A stretch of DNA of 53,864 nt. Source: Methylobacterium sp. (GTDB lineage Bacteria; Pseudomonadota; Alphaproteobacteria; Rhizobiales; Beijerinckiaceae). Position numbers and translations under genes: made by a program. The notes beneath the pieces are model-generated. The model saw only the letters and a program-made list of their open reading frames with translations, searched no databases and was not told where the DNA came from. Below are positions 18,018 to 26,517 of the stretch, piece after piece; positions within the stretch are counted from its first letter, which is position 1, and each line of letters starts with the position of its first letter. Location: NCBI GenBank assembly GCA_013823325.1, contig PNLY01000028.1:1-53864 (forward strand). Reading direction: 5' to 3'.

Positions 18018-18977
18018 TCAGAACTCCCAATGCACCGGCGGGGCGCCGGCGATCGGCGAGCGGAAGCTCGCCAGATGCGGCGCGAAGAGCGAGCCGAGAT
18101 AGACGGTCTTCAGATCCGGCCCGCCGAAGGAGATGCCGGAGAGATTGCCGGCGGGTCGCCGCCCGCCCATGTCGAGATGGGCTCGGGTATAGGTGCCATC
18201 CTGGAAGGCGGCCTCGGCGGCGGCATTGTCGCCGGCGTCGCTGTCCTCGAAGATGACCTGCTGGACGCCGTCCAGCGTGGTGCGGATGACGCGGTTCGAG
18301 ACGACGGTCACGGTCCAGACCGCCCCTTCCGCATCGAAGGCAAAGCCGTCAGGGAAGCTGGCTGCGCCGTATTGCGCGAAGGTCTCGCGCGGACCGAGCG
18401 AGCCATCGCTCTTGATCGGATAGCGGCTGGTGCGCCGGGCGATGGTCTCGTTGACATAGAGCCATTCGCCGCTGGGATCGACGATCGCCTCATTGGTGAA
18501 GCCGATGCCGTCGGCCACGACCCGGGCGCCCTTGTCGTCGATCAGGATGAGGTAGCCGTCGGCATGGCCCTTCTTCATCGACTGCTCGCGCGGGATCAGC
18601 TTGGTCGAGACGGAGACCCAGATCCGGCCCTTGGCGTCGAGCCCGACGAAATTGGTCGGCTCGAGATGACGTCCGTCGATCTCCATCAGCCTGGGAGTCA
18701 TGGTGCCGTCCGGCGCCATGTGCCAGACGCCGCCTTCGGGGCCGAGATCGGCGATCAGGAAGCTGCGGTCGGGCATCACCGCAAAACCGTTGGGCAGGAA
18801 ACCTTCGGGGCCGTTCTTCGCCCTGATCAACTCGGTCTTGCCATCCGCCCGGATGACAGCGATGCCGCCGCGCTTGTCGGGCATGAACAAGTCGCCGGAG
18901 CGGGTCGCCATGACGCATTCGGGGCGCGAAAGCCCCTCGCCCACAAAGGTGAGCGTGCTGGTATCGACGGAAAGCAT
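18018..18977 (-). CDS. SMP-30/gluconolactonase-family protein
   Basis: A 319-residue six-bladed beta-propeller hydrolase of the SMP-30/LRE family. Putative metal ligands are Glu20 ('RPECVM'), Asn in 'FLPNGFAVMPD', Asn in 'GFTNEAIVDPSGEWLYVNE' and Asp in 'FPDGFAFDAEGAVW'. It hydrolyses lactones or related esters in characterised members. It is the first gene of the minus-strand operon and starts 97 bases before dctP, diverging from the LysR gene. Its presence suggests that the imported or generated compound passes through a lactone. Confidence 0.86.
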   Translation of the reverse strand: MLSVDTSTLTFVGEGLSRPECVMATRSGDLFMPDKRGGIAVIRADGKTELIRAKNGPEGFLPNGFAVMPDRSFLIADLGPEGGVWHMAPDGTMTPRLMEIDGRHLEPTNFVGLDAKGRIWVSVSTKLIPREQSMKKGHADGYLILIDDKGARVVADGIGFTNEAIVDPSGEWLYVNETIARRTSRYPIKSDGSLGPRETFAQYGAASFPDGFAFDAEGAVWTVTVVSNRVIRTTLDGVQQVIFEDSDAGDNAAAEAAFQDGTYTRAHLDMGGRRPAGNLSGISFGGPDLKTVYLGSLFAPHLASFRSPIAGAPPVHWEF

Positions 18978-19081
18978 CGTGACTCCCTGCAGACGTGACC
19001 TGACCCTAGACGGCTACCGCGGGGTGACGGAGCCGCATTATGGTGCTTCGCCGCTGTTCGTTGCGGCGTTGAGGTGCGAGC

Positions 19082-19131
19082 CTATTCGAAGTGGTGCCGG
19101 CGAATAGTCGTGAATCGGAACGCCCGCGTTC
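19082..19131 (+). promoter_or_regulatory. Inverted repeats in the SMP-30/lysR divergent region, candidate LysR operator
   Basis: CTATTCG (19082-19088) and CGAATAG (19101-19107) form a perfect 7-bp inverted repeat with a 12-bp spacer, a spacing compatible with LysR-type sites. GAACGC-CC-GCGTTC (19118-19131) is a second perfect dyad. Both lie in the 193-base gap between the operon and its likely regulator. Binding is inferred, not shown. Confidence 0.5.
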
Positions 19132-19170
19132 TCATTCCGTGAACACACGGCCAAAGGAACGGGACCAGGC

Positions 19171-20115
19171 ATGAATTTCCGGCCGGATCTCACCACGCTA
19201 CGCATGTTCCTCGCCGTCTACCGGCAGGGCAACATGACCAAGGCGGCCGAACGCGAACACATCGCGCCCTCGGCGATCAGCAAGCGCATCCAGGATCTCG
19301 AGCTCGAAATCGGCGCACCCCTGTTCTACCGCCACGCCCGCGGGATGACGGCGACACCCGCCGGCGAGGCCCTCGCGCGGCATACCGCCGGGCTGTTCGA
19401 TGACGTCAACCGCATGGCGGCCGAGCTCAGCGTGTTCAGCGCCGGGGAAGAAGGGCAGGCGCGCATCCATGCGCACCAGTCGGCCGCCGTGCAGCACCTG
19501 CCGCATGAACTCGCCGCCTTCCGTGCCGCCTACCCCAAGATCAAGGTGGTGCTGCGCGAGGAGACGAGCCCGAACGTGATCCAGTCTATGCAGGACGGGC
19601 TCGGCGACATCGGCATCTTCGCCGAGCACTCGCAGCTGCCGGACGGGCTGCAGATCTACGAGTACAAGCGCGATCCCCTCGTAGCACTCATGCCGGCCGA
19701 GCATCCGCTGGCTGCACGCGATTCGATCACGCTGCCGGACCTCGCCGGCTACGACTTCATCAGCCTGGAAACCGGCTCCTCGCTGCAGGTCCTGGTGGTG
19801 AATTCGGCCGCCGAGGCCGAGGTGCGGATCACCAACCGAATCGAGGTGGTGACCTTCACGGCCGCGGTGCAGATGGTGCTCTATGGCTTCGGCGTCACCA
19901 TCGTGCCCGCCGGGATCGCGCGCATCTACGGCTCGAACGAGCGGCTGCGCAGCGTGCCCTTTTCCGATCGCTGGTCGGTGCGGCGGCTGATGATCTGCAC
20001 GCGCGACGAGCCGAAGCTGACGGCGTCGGCCAAGCTGCTGCTGAACCATCTGCGCGGGCCGAACCCGGTGCCGCTGCATTTGCCGACGACGAAGGGCTCG
20101 CTTCCCAATCGATAA
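19171..20115 (+). CDS. LysR-family transcriptional regulator
   Basis: A 314-residue LysR-type regulator. The N-terminal winged HTH covers residues ~5-64 ('LRMFLAVYRQGNMTKAAERE', 'PSAISKRIQDLELEIGAPLF') and is followed by a two-lobed PBP2-like effector domain. It is divergently transcribed from the SMP-30/TRAP/mat operon, the standard arrangement for a regulator of that operon, with two inverted repeats in between. The effector is presumably the imported acid or its CoA ester. It may also affect the downstream HMG-CoA lyase-like gene 81 bases further on. Confidence 0.93.
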   Translation: MNFRPDLTTLRMFLAVYRQGNMTKAAEREHIAPSAISKRIQDLELEIGAPLFYRHARGMTATPAGEALARHTAGLFDDVNRMAAELSVFSAGEEGQARIHAHQSAAVQHLPHELAAFRAAYPKIKVVLREETSPNVIQSMQDGLGDIGIFAEHSQLPDGLQIYEYKRDPLVALMPAEHPLAARDSITLPDLAGYDFISLETGSSLQVLVVNSAAEAEVRITNRIEVVTFTAAVQMVLYGFGVTIVPAGIARIYGSNERLRSVPFSDRWSVRRLMICTRDEPKLTASAKLLLNHLRGPNPVPLHLPTTKGSLPNR

Positions 20116-20196
20116 TGGTCGCCAGCCGCGCCGCTCTCTAAGTCTCTTGCCCGAAGGTGGCATGCGCGAAGCGTGCCCATTGCCGGGAGGAACATC

Positions 20197-21132
20197 ATGG
20201 CGAGTGTCGAAATCGTCGAGGTCGCGCCGCGGGACGGCCTGCAGAACATCGCCGCCTTCGTGCCGACCGAGTCGAAGCTGCAGCTGATCCACAAGCTGGT
20301 CGATGCCGGCGTGACGCGGATGGAGATCGGCTCCTTCGTCAGCCCCAAGGCGATCCCGCAAATGGCCGATATGGACGAGGTCGTCGCGCGCATGGGGCCG
20401 CTGCCCGGCCTGCACAAGGTGGCGCTTGTGCCGAATGGCAAGGGCGCGCGCCGCGCCATCGCCGCCGGCATCGACGAGCTGGTCTTCGTGATCTCGATGT
20501 CCGACGCCCACAACATGAGCAATGTCCGGCGCCCGACCGCGGCCTCGATCGAGGACCTGAAGGCGACGCTGGCCGAGGTCGACCCCGATGGCCGGCTGAC
20601 CATCCGGGTCGGGCTGGCGACGACGTTCCATTGCCCGTTCGAAGGCACGATGGACGAGGACGCCGTGTTCAGGACGATCGGCGAGGTCGCCAAGATCCGC
20701 GGTGACATCGAGCTGACGCTGGCCGACACCACCGGCATGGCCCTGCCCGACCATGTCGGGCGCATGGCGCAGCGCGCGCTCGCCGCCTACCCGACCACGC
20801 GCTGGTCGTTCCACGGCCACGACACCGCCGGCTTTGGCATCGCCAACACCCTTGCCGCCTACCATGCCGGCATCCGCTCCTTCGACGGCGCCGCCGGCGG
20901 GCTCGGCGGCTGCCCCTTCGCGCCCGGCGCGACCGGCAACATCGCCAGCGAGGATCTGGTCTACATGTTCGAGCGCATGGGCGTGGATACCGGCATCGAC
21001 CTCGCCAAGCTGCTCGATGCGGCCAGGCTCGCCGTCTCCTTCGCGCCACAGACGATGGGCAGCCACGTTCTCGCCATGCCGCGCGAACGGGCGATGGCCG
21101 GAGGCGGACCGGCCGTGGCCTGCGCGGCCTGA
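20197..21132 (+). CDS. Hydroxymethylglutaryl-CoA lyase family enzyme
   Basis: A 311-residue TIM-barrel lyase of the HMGL-like family. It has PRDGLQN at residues 11-17 (catalytic Arg-Asp), the metal-ligand HGH at 206-208 and the flexible Cys loop GGCPFAPGATGN around Cys239, the signature of true HMG-CoA lyases. It cleaves 3-hydroxy-3-methylglutaryl-CoA or close analogues (citramalyl-type CoA esters) to acetyl-CoA plus a keto acid. ATG 20197 is preferred because GGGAGG lies 6 bases upstream; ATG 20173 is in frame but weaker. It lies downstream of the LysR gene, suggesting function with the CoA transferase operon. Confidence 0.9.
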   Translation: MASVEIVEVAPRDGLQNIAAFVPTESKLQLIHKLVDAGVTRMEIGSFVSPKAIPQMADMDEVVARMGPLPGLHKVALVPNGKGARRAIAAGIDELVFVISMSDAHNMSNVRRPTAASIEDLKATLAEVDPDGRLTIRVGLATTFHCPFEGTMDEDAVFRTIGEVAKIRGDIELTLADTTGMALPDHVGRMAQRALAAYPTTRWSFHGHDTAGFGIANTLAAYHAGIRSFDGAAGGLGGCPFAPGATGNIASEDLVYMFERMGVDTGIDLAKLLDAARLAVSFAPQTMGSHVLAMPRERAMAGGGPAVACAA

Positions 21133-21182
21133 GCCGGCCGCGGCCTCTCCGCGGCACGACCAGGGAACCGCGATCAACGCGC

Positions 21183-21210
21183 TTGCCCTCCTTGGTGTAA
21201 GCGCTATCAT
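21183..21210 (+). promoter_or_regulatory. Promoter with overlapping LacI-type operator, site 1
   Basis: -35 TTGCCC (21183-21188), 16-bp spacer, -10 TATCAT (21205-21210). The dyad TGTAAGCGCTATCA (21196-21209) overlaps the -10. Its reverse complement differs at one of 14 positions from the site at 29596-29609, which has the same offset to its own -35 and -10. A repressor bound here would block RNA polymerase. Confidence 0.78.
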
Positions 21211-21238
21211 TCCGGCCTGCATGGCAAGGCATCGGGAT

Positions 21239-22303
21239 GTGACGCCGTTGAAGACCATTCGCGGCCCCGGCCTGTTCATCGCCCAATATCTCGGTTCGGC
21301 GCCGTTCTTCTCCGATATCGACGGCGTTTCCGGCTTCGCGGCGCAGAACGGTTTCAGGGCGCTGCAGGTGCCGGTCCACGACAGGGCGATCGTCGACACC
21401 GAGCGCCTCGAAGAGAGCGGTTACATCGATGGCTGGCACGCGGCCATCGAGCGCCACGGCCTGGCGGTGAGCGAGATCACGGCGCATCGCGCCGGCCAGC
21501 TCCTGGCGGTCCATCCGGCCTATGACGGGGTCATGGACACGTTTGCGCCTGCTCTGCTGCGCGGCGATCCGGCCGCGCGCCAACAATGGGCAGAACAAGA
21601 GCTTCGACGCTCAATCACGCTCGCGGCCCGCATCGGCGCCGGCAAGCTCGCGACCTTCTCCGGCAGCCTGCTCTGGCCGTTCTTCTACCCCTATCCACCA
21701 GCCCCGCCCGGCCTGATCGAGCGCGGCTTTGCGGCGCTGGCGGCGCGCTGGCGACCGCTGCTCGATTACGCTGACAGCCTCGGCGTCGACATCTGTTTCG
21801 AGCTCCACCCGGGCCAGGATCTGCACGACGGCGCGACCTTCGCCGCCTTCCTCGACCGCGTCGACCACCATCCCCGCGCCAGGCTGCTCTACGATCCCAG
21901 CCATCTCCGGCTGCAGCATCTCGACTATCTCGGCTTCATCGACCGCTGGCACACGCGGATCGCTGCCTTTCACGTCAAGGACGCCGAATTCCGCCCGAGC
22001 CCGGATCGCGGCGTCTATGGCGGCTATGGCGACTGGATCGACCGTCCCGGCCGTTTTCGCAGCCCGGGCGACGGCGACATCGACTTTCCCGGCATCTTCA
22101 GCAGCTTGACCCGCTACGGCTATGACGGCTGGGCCGTGCTGGAATGGGAATGCTGCCTGAAGAACGCCTTCGACGGCGCCCGCGAAGGCGCACGCTTCAT
22201 CGCCGACCACATCATCCAGACCACGCAGCGCTACTTCGACGCAAGCATGCGCCGCGCCGCGCCGCCTGACGAGCTCGACCGCATTCTGGGGCTGAAACCA
22301 TGA
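21239..22303 (+). CDS. Sugar phosphate isomerase/epimerase (xylose isomerase-like TIM barrel)
   Basis: A 354-residue AP_endonuc_2-family TIM barrel. Candidate metal ligands are Glu in 'CFELHPGQDLHDG', Asp/His in 'YDPSHLRLQ', His in 'FHVKDAEF' and Glu in 'VLEWECC'. The family isomerises or epimerises sugars and keto-sugars, or acts as a dehydratase. GTG 21239 is chosen because AAGG lies 9 bases upstream and the promoter's -10 ends at 21210. The in-frame ATG 21221 would leave almost no leader. Its stop overlaps the next gene's start by four bases (ATGA). First gene of a four-gene operon under the LacI-type operator. Confidence 0.88.
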   Translation: MTPLKTIRGPGLFIAQYLGSAPFFSDIDGVSGFAAQNGFRALQVPVHDRAIVDTERLEESGYIDGWHAAIERHGLAVSEITAHRAGQLLAVHPAYDGVMDTFAPALLRGDPAARQQWAEQELRRSITLAARIGAGKLATFSGSLLWPFFYPYPPAPPGLIERGFAALAARWRPLLDYADSLGVDICFELHPGQDLHDGATFAAFLDRVDHHPRARLLYDPSHLRLQHLDYLGFIDRWHTRIAAFHVKDAEFRPSPDRGVYGGYGDWIDRPGRFRSPGDGDIDFPGIFSSLTRYGYDGWAVLEWECCLKNAFDGAREGARFIADHIIQTTQRYFDASMRRAAPPDELDRILGLKP

Positions 22304-23490
22304 GCGAAGGCAATCCTGTCCTGGCCGCCCTCGGGCGGCCGATCCGCCTGGGCATCCTCGGCGGCGCCCCGCCCTCGATGATCGGCCCGGCCCATCGCAT
22401 GGCCGCCGCGCTCGACGGCCGCTTCACCCTCGTCGCCGGCATGATGTCGTCGAAGCCGGAGCGCTCGCTTCGCGAAGGGGTCGCCATCGGCTTCGCCGAG
22501 GAGCGGTGCTACGGCTCGCTGGACGAATTGCTGGTGCGGGAGAAGGCGCGCGTGGACGGCGTCGAGGCGCTCGCCATCATCACGCCGAACGACAGTCACA
22601 CCGCCTATTGCAAGGCGGCCTTCGCGGCCGGGCTCGACGTCATGGTCGAGAAGCCGCTGTGCAACGATCTCGGCGAGGCCCGCGAGCTCGCCGTGGTGGC
22701 GCGCCAGAGCGGCGTCGCCGTCGCGCTGACCCACACCTATTCCGGCTACCCGATGCTGCGCGAGATGCGCGCGCGCATTCTGGCCGGGCAGATCGGCGCC
22801 GTGCGCCTCATTCAGATCGACTACCTCGCCGGCGGCAATGCGACGCTGGTCGAGGCGACGCCCGAGGGCGCGGCGCGCTGGCGGCTCAACCCCGAGATCA
22901 GCGGCCCCTCGCTTATCCTCGGCGATATCGGCACCCATGCCCATCATCTCGTCGGCTTCGTCACCGGCGAGCCGATGGCATCGGTCTCGGCCGAGGTCGG
23001 CACGCTGGTGCCCGGCCGCAAGGTCCACGACGTCGCGCAGATCCGCTTCCGGCAGGCAGGCGGCGCCCGTGGCCGGATCGAGCTCAGCAACGCCGCGGCC
23101 GGTGCGTCAAATCTCTTCACCATCCGGATTTTCGGAGAGACGGGCTATCTCGCCTGGAGCCATGGCGCGCCCAACGAACTGCAGCTGGGGCGACTCAACG
23201 GCGACATCATCGTGACCGGTGCGGGCCGGCCGGACCTCTCGCCGGCTGCGCGCGATGCGACCCGGCTGTCGCGCCCTGGCCATCCCGAGGGGCTGATCGA
23301 GGCGATCGCCAATCTCTATAGTGGCTTCGCCGATCTCATCCTGGCGCGGCGCGGCCTCGCCCCCGTCACGGACATGGCAAGGCTGACGCCCTCGATCGAG
23401 GACGGCGTCGCCGGGCTCGCCTTCGTCATGGCTTGCCTCGAAAGCTCTGCCGCCGGCGGTGCCTCCACGCCCCTCGCCTCCAGCCTCTAG
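22300..23490 (+). CDS. Gfo/Idh/MocA-family oxidoreductase
   Basis: A 396-residue NAD(P)-dependent dehydrogenase. The Rossmann glycine motif is in 'LGILGGAPPSMIGPAHR', EKP is at residues 117-119 (active-site Lys118) and 'GDIGTHAHHLV' supplies the catalytic Asp/His pair. The inserted 'PPSMIGPAHR' after the Gly motif marks a subgroup often found in sugar and inositol catabolic operons. It probably oxidises a sugar or keto-sugar hydroxyl. It is translationally coupled to the isomerase upstream and followed after nine bases by an SDR gene. Confidence 0.92.
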   Translation: MSEGNPVLAALGRPIRLGILGGAPPSMIGPAHRMAAALDGRFTLVAGMMSSKPERSLREGVAIGFAEERCYGSLDELLVREKARVDGVEALAIITPNDSHTAYCKAAFAAGLDVMVEKPLCNDLGEARELAVVARQSGVAVALTHTYSGYPMLREMRARILAGQIGAVRLIQIDYLAGGNATLVEATPEGAARWRLNPEISGPSLILGDIGTHAHHLVGFVTGEPMASVSAEVGTLVPGRKVHDVAQIRFRQAGGARGRIELSNAAAGASNLFTIRIFGETGYLAWSHGAPNELQLGRLNGDIIVTGAGRPDLSPAARDATRLSRPGHPEGLIEAIANLYSGFADLILARRGLAPVTDMARLTPSIEDGVAGLAFVMACLESSAAGGASTPLASSL

Positions 23491-23499
23491 CGGAATCAC

Positions 23500-24171
23500 A
23501 TGGCAACGATCGTCATCACCGGCTGCGACACTGGCCTCGGCGTCGAGTTCGCCCGGCAATACGCGGCAGAAGGGCACAAGGTATACGCGACCTGCCTCTC
23601 CCCCGATACCGCCCACGAGACCCGTGCGATCGTCGGGGATGTCGAGGTCCAGAAGCTCGACATGACCGACCATGCCGGCATCGCCGCCTTCGCCGCCTCG
23701 CTCGGCGGGCGCCCGGTCGACATCCTCCTCAACAATGCCGGCATCGGCCGGCCGCACCCGCCCTTCGGCGAGACCGATTACGCCAATTGGCGCCGCATCC
23801 TCGAAACCAACCTGATCGGCCCGATGAAACTGGTCGAGACCCTGGTCGAGAACGTCGCGGCGAGCGAACTGAAGATGATGGCCTTCGTCTCCAGCCGCAT
23901 GGGCTCGATCACGCTGAACCAGAGCGGCGGCTCCTATGCCTATCGCTCGAGCAAGGCGGGGCTGAACATGCTGGTCAAGGGCCTCGCGGTCGATCTGGCA
24001 CCGCGCCATATCAGCGTCATCGCCCTGCATCCGGGCTGGGCCGCGACCGAACCGGGCGGGCGCGTGCCGGTCGAGGAAAGCGTCGCCGGCATGCGCGGCG
24101 TGATCCACCGCGCTGGTCGGCACCACACCGGCATCTTCCAGACCTATCACGATCAGCCCTTGCCCTGGTGA
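23500..24171 (+). CDS. Short-chain dehydrogenase/reductase (SDR)
   Basis: A 223-residue classical SDR: TGCDTGLG at residues 7-14 (cofactor loop), NNAG at 78-81, a catalytic Ser near 131-132 and the Y148-RSS-K152 active-site pair. The sequence is on the short side of the family but complete. The 'GCDTGLG' loop and 'HPGWAATEPGGR' resemble the C-factor-like subgroup. Its place between a Gfo/Idh/MocA dehydrogenase and a lactonase suggests oxidation of a sugar to its lactone. The next gene starts five bases after its stop. Confidence 0.9.
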   Translation: MATIVITGCDTGLGVEFARQYAAEGHKVYATCLSPDTAHETRAIVGDVEVQKLDMTDHAGIAAFAASLGGRPVDILLNNAGIGRPHPPFGETDYANWRRILETNLIGPMKLVETLVENVAASELKMMAFVSSRMGSITLNQSGGSYAYRSSKAGLNMLVKGLAVDLAPRHISVIALHPGWAATEPGGRVPVEESVAGMRGVIHRAGRHHTGIFQTYHDQPLPW

Positions 24172-24176
24172 CGACG

Positions 24177-25052
24177 ATGAAGCCCGAGATCGAGACCGTC
24201 CTGCCCGGCCCCTTCGCTCTCGGAGAAGGCCCATGCTGGCATGGCGGCGAAGGCGCGCTCTATTTCGTCGATGCGCTCCGGCCGGCGATCCATCGCTGGC
24301 ATCCGGCGGAGGGATTGGCCACCTGGTCGATGCCGGCGATCGTCGGCTCCTTCGCCATCCGGCGCAGCGGCGGGCTGATCGCCTCGCTGCAGACCGGCTT
24401 CGCCACGGTCGATCTCGCAACCGGCGCGGTGACGCCGCTGGTCGATCCCGAGCCCGAGAAGCCCGCCAACGTTCTCAACGACGGCAAATGCGACAGGCGC
24501 GGCCGCTTCTGGTGCGGCTCGCGCGACGGCGCGCTGAGGGACCCGAATGGCGCACTCTATCGGCTCGATCCCGATCTCAGCGCCCACCGCATGGATCAGG
24601 GCTTCATCGTCTCCAACGGCATTGCCTTCTCGCCCGACGACCGCACCATGTACTTCGCGGATTCGCGGGGCGAGACCGTCTTCGCCTATGATTTCGACAT
24701 CGATAGCGGCGCGATCTCGAACCGCCGCGTCTTCTTCTCCACCCGCGACATCGAGGGGCGCTGCGATGGCGCGACGGTCGACGCCGAGGGCTTCTACTGG
24801 TGCGCGCTGGTCCATGGCGGCAAGATCGCCCGGGTCGATCCGAAGGGGCGCTTCGACCGGCTGATCGACATGCCGGTCAAGCATCCGACCATGTGCACCT
24901 TTGGCGGCGACAAGCTCGACGTGCTCTACGTCACCAGCGCCGCCTCGATGCTGAGCGAGGAGGAGCGAGCGCGTATGCCGCAGGCCGGGAACCTCTTCGC
25001 CATCCGCGGGCTCGGGGTGAAGGGCCTGCCGGAGCCGATGTTCGCGGGGTGA
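24177..25052 (+). CDS. SMP-30/gluconolactonase-family lactonase
   Basis: A 291-residue beta-propeller with the four expected metal ligands: Glu17 ('ALGEGPCW'), Asn101 ('NVLNDGKC'), Asn147 ('IVSNGIAF') and Asp197 ('GRCDGATVD'). 'GRFWCGSRD' and 'FYWCALVHGGKI' also match sugar-lactone lactonases. It would open an aldonolactone to the aldonic acid, the step between the dehydrogenases of this operon and the dehydratase at 29744. Last gene of the isomerase-dehydrogenase-SDR-lactonase operon, converging with the fusion gene ending at 25057. Confidence 0.92.
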   Translation: MKPEIETVLPGPFALGEGPCWHGGEGALYFVDALRPAIHRWHPAEGLATWSMPAIVGSFAIRRSGGLIASLQTGFATVDLATGAVTPLVDPEPEKPANVLNDGKCDRRGRFWCGSRDGALRDPNGALYRLDPDLSAHRMDQGFIVSNGIAFSPDDRTMYFADSRGETVFAYDFDIDSGAISNRRVFFSTRDIEGRCDGATVDAEGFYWCALVHGGKIARVDPKGRFDRLIDMPVKHPTMCTFGGDKLDVLYVTSAASMLSEEERARMPQAGNLFAIRGLGVKGLPEPMFAG

Positions 25053-25056
25053 CGAT

Positions 25057-26514
25057 CTAGGCTGCGCCGGCGGGCTTCGGCATCGCCCCTTCCCGCCCGG
25101 GGGTGCTGCGCATCAGCGCCATCGTCTGCAGATTGGCGCGCTGCAACCGCATCGGCGGGAGGCCACGCAGGACCAGGCCGAGATCGTCGAGCACGCGCTC
25201 GCCCATGTCTTGGAAAGCCGCGGGGATGCCGCCGGCCCGATGCGAGGACAGCAGCATCTGCGAACGGCGGACCGGATCATCGGCCGGCACCGGCTCCTGC
25301 GGGAAGACGTCGGTCGCGATCCGCAGGCGCCCTGCCTCGGCGAGCAGAGCGGGAAAGTCGACGATGGCGGCGCGGCTCGCCAGCACAAGGATGGCGCCGT
25401 CGCGCATCTTCGCCAGCGCCTCCGCGTCGATGAAGCCGGGATTGTCCCTCGTTGCTCCGGCAAGCAGGAAGACGACGTCGCTGGTCTCCAGCAATTCGTC
25501 GAGCCCGCAGGCCCGGCAGCCCTCATCCGCAATCGCCGAGGCCGGAAGCCAGGGATCATGGACCAGGATCTCCGGCCGGAAGCCCTCGAGCAACCGACGC
25601 AGCGCCCGGCCGAGATTGCCGAAGCCGACCAGCCCGATCCGCGCCCGCGACAGCAGGACAGAGCCGGCGCAGCCAAAGCGCCCATAGGCCTCCTTGCCCT
25701 CGCGCATGGCGCGGTCTCCGGCGGTGATGCCGCGGGCCAGATCGAGCGCCAGGCCCAGCGCCATCTCCGCCACCGGCACGGCGAAGACCGGCGCGACGGA
25801 CAGGATCTCGATGCCCCGCGCGGCGCAGGCGCCGGCATCGACATTGGGCAGGAAATTGCCCTCGACATTGATCACCGCCCGCAAGCGCGGCGCCCGCGCG
25901 ATCCGCTCGGCCGGCAGGTCGGTCTGCCCGAGCACGGCACTGATGCGCGGCAGAGCGGCCTCCACCAGCGCCGCGGGCAACCGCCCGTCGATGTCCTCGG
26001 TCACCACGTCCGCCAGCGCATGCAGCCGGCGCATCTGCCCGGGATCGAAGATCGAGCCGGCCCGTCGCGGATGCGGATCGAGCAGGACGACGGGCCGCGG
26101 CATCCCTCGGGCCTTGCCGGAGAGGATGAGCGGCGCCGCAAGCGTGGTATTCTGCGAGCGGAAATAGAGCCGGATCGGGATGCGCTGGGAGGAGCCGATA
26201 CCCGGCTTCACCGCGCTGAGCTGGATATGGTGCGAGGGATTTCCGGTGATGCGGAAGCTGCCGTCAGCGCCTGTCTTGACGCTGCGGTTCTCGGCGAAGG
26301 TGGTGAAGCTGAAGACCCAGAGCGTGACGTCGGCGCCTTCGACCGGTTTGCCCTGCGCATCCAGCACCTGCCCGGTGACGAGCCCGTCATCATGGGTCGA
26401 GGCATAGAGGTTCCAGGCGGCCGCGACGGCGAGGATGGCAGCAGGGACCAGGACGAAGCGGTTGAGCAGCCACTTCCTCCAGCCCCTCGCACGATAGGCG
26501 GAGTAAGCTTCCAT
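25057..26514 (-). CDS. Membrane-anchored carboxypeptidase-regulatory-like domain fused to D-2-hydroxyacid dehydrogenase
   Basis: A single uninterrupted frame of 485 residues. Residues 19-38 are a hydrophobic anchor ('FVLVPAAILAVAAAW'). Residues 44-132 form a beta-sandwich domain of carboxypeptidase-regulatory type ('VTGQVLDAQGKPVEGADVTL', 'KTGADGSFRITGNPSHH'). From Met138 on it is a D-2-hydroxyacid dehydrogenase with GLVGFGNLGR at 294-303 and the catalytic Arg381, Glu407 and His425. The two halves normally act in different compartments, so the fusion is odd. Loss of an upstream stop codon, or internal initiation at ATG 26103 (AAGG upstream), are alternatives. It is the last gene of the ABC importer operon, three bases after the permease. 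Confidence 0.85.
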   Translation of the reverse strand: MEAYSAYRARGWRKWLLNRFVLVPAAILAVAAAWNLYASTHDDGLVTGQVLDAQGKPVEGADVTLWVFSFTTFAENRSVKTGADGSFRITGNPSHHIQLSAVKPGIGSSQRIPIRLYFRSQNTTLAAPLILSGKARGMPRPVVLLDPHPRRAGSIFDPGQMRRLHALADVVTEDIDGRLPAALVEAALPRISAVLGQTDLPAERIARAPRLRAVINVEGNFLPNVDAGACAARGIEILSVAPVFAVPVAEMALGLALDLARGITAGDRAMREGKEAYGRFGCAGSVLLSRARIGLVGFGNLGRALRRLLEGFRPEILVHDPWLPASAIADEGCRACGLDELLETSDVVFLLAGATRDNPGFIDAEALAKMRDGAILVLASRAAIVDFPALLAEAGRLRIATDVFPQEPVPADDPVRRSQMLLSSHRAGGIPAAFQDMGERVLDDLGLVLRGLPPMRLQRANLQTMALMRSTPGREGAMPKPAGAA

Positions 26515-26517
26515 CGC

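Noticed and set aside
19198..21399. Very long open frame (over 700 codons) on the minus strand
   Set aside because: It runs antisense to the lysR and HMG-CoA lyase-like genes, is rich in Arg/Gly/Asp/His without domain pattern, and is explained by the high third-position GC of the real genes.
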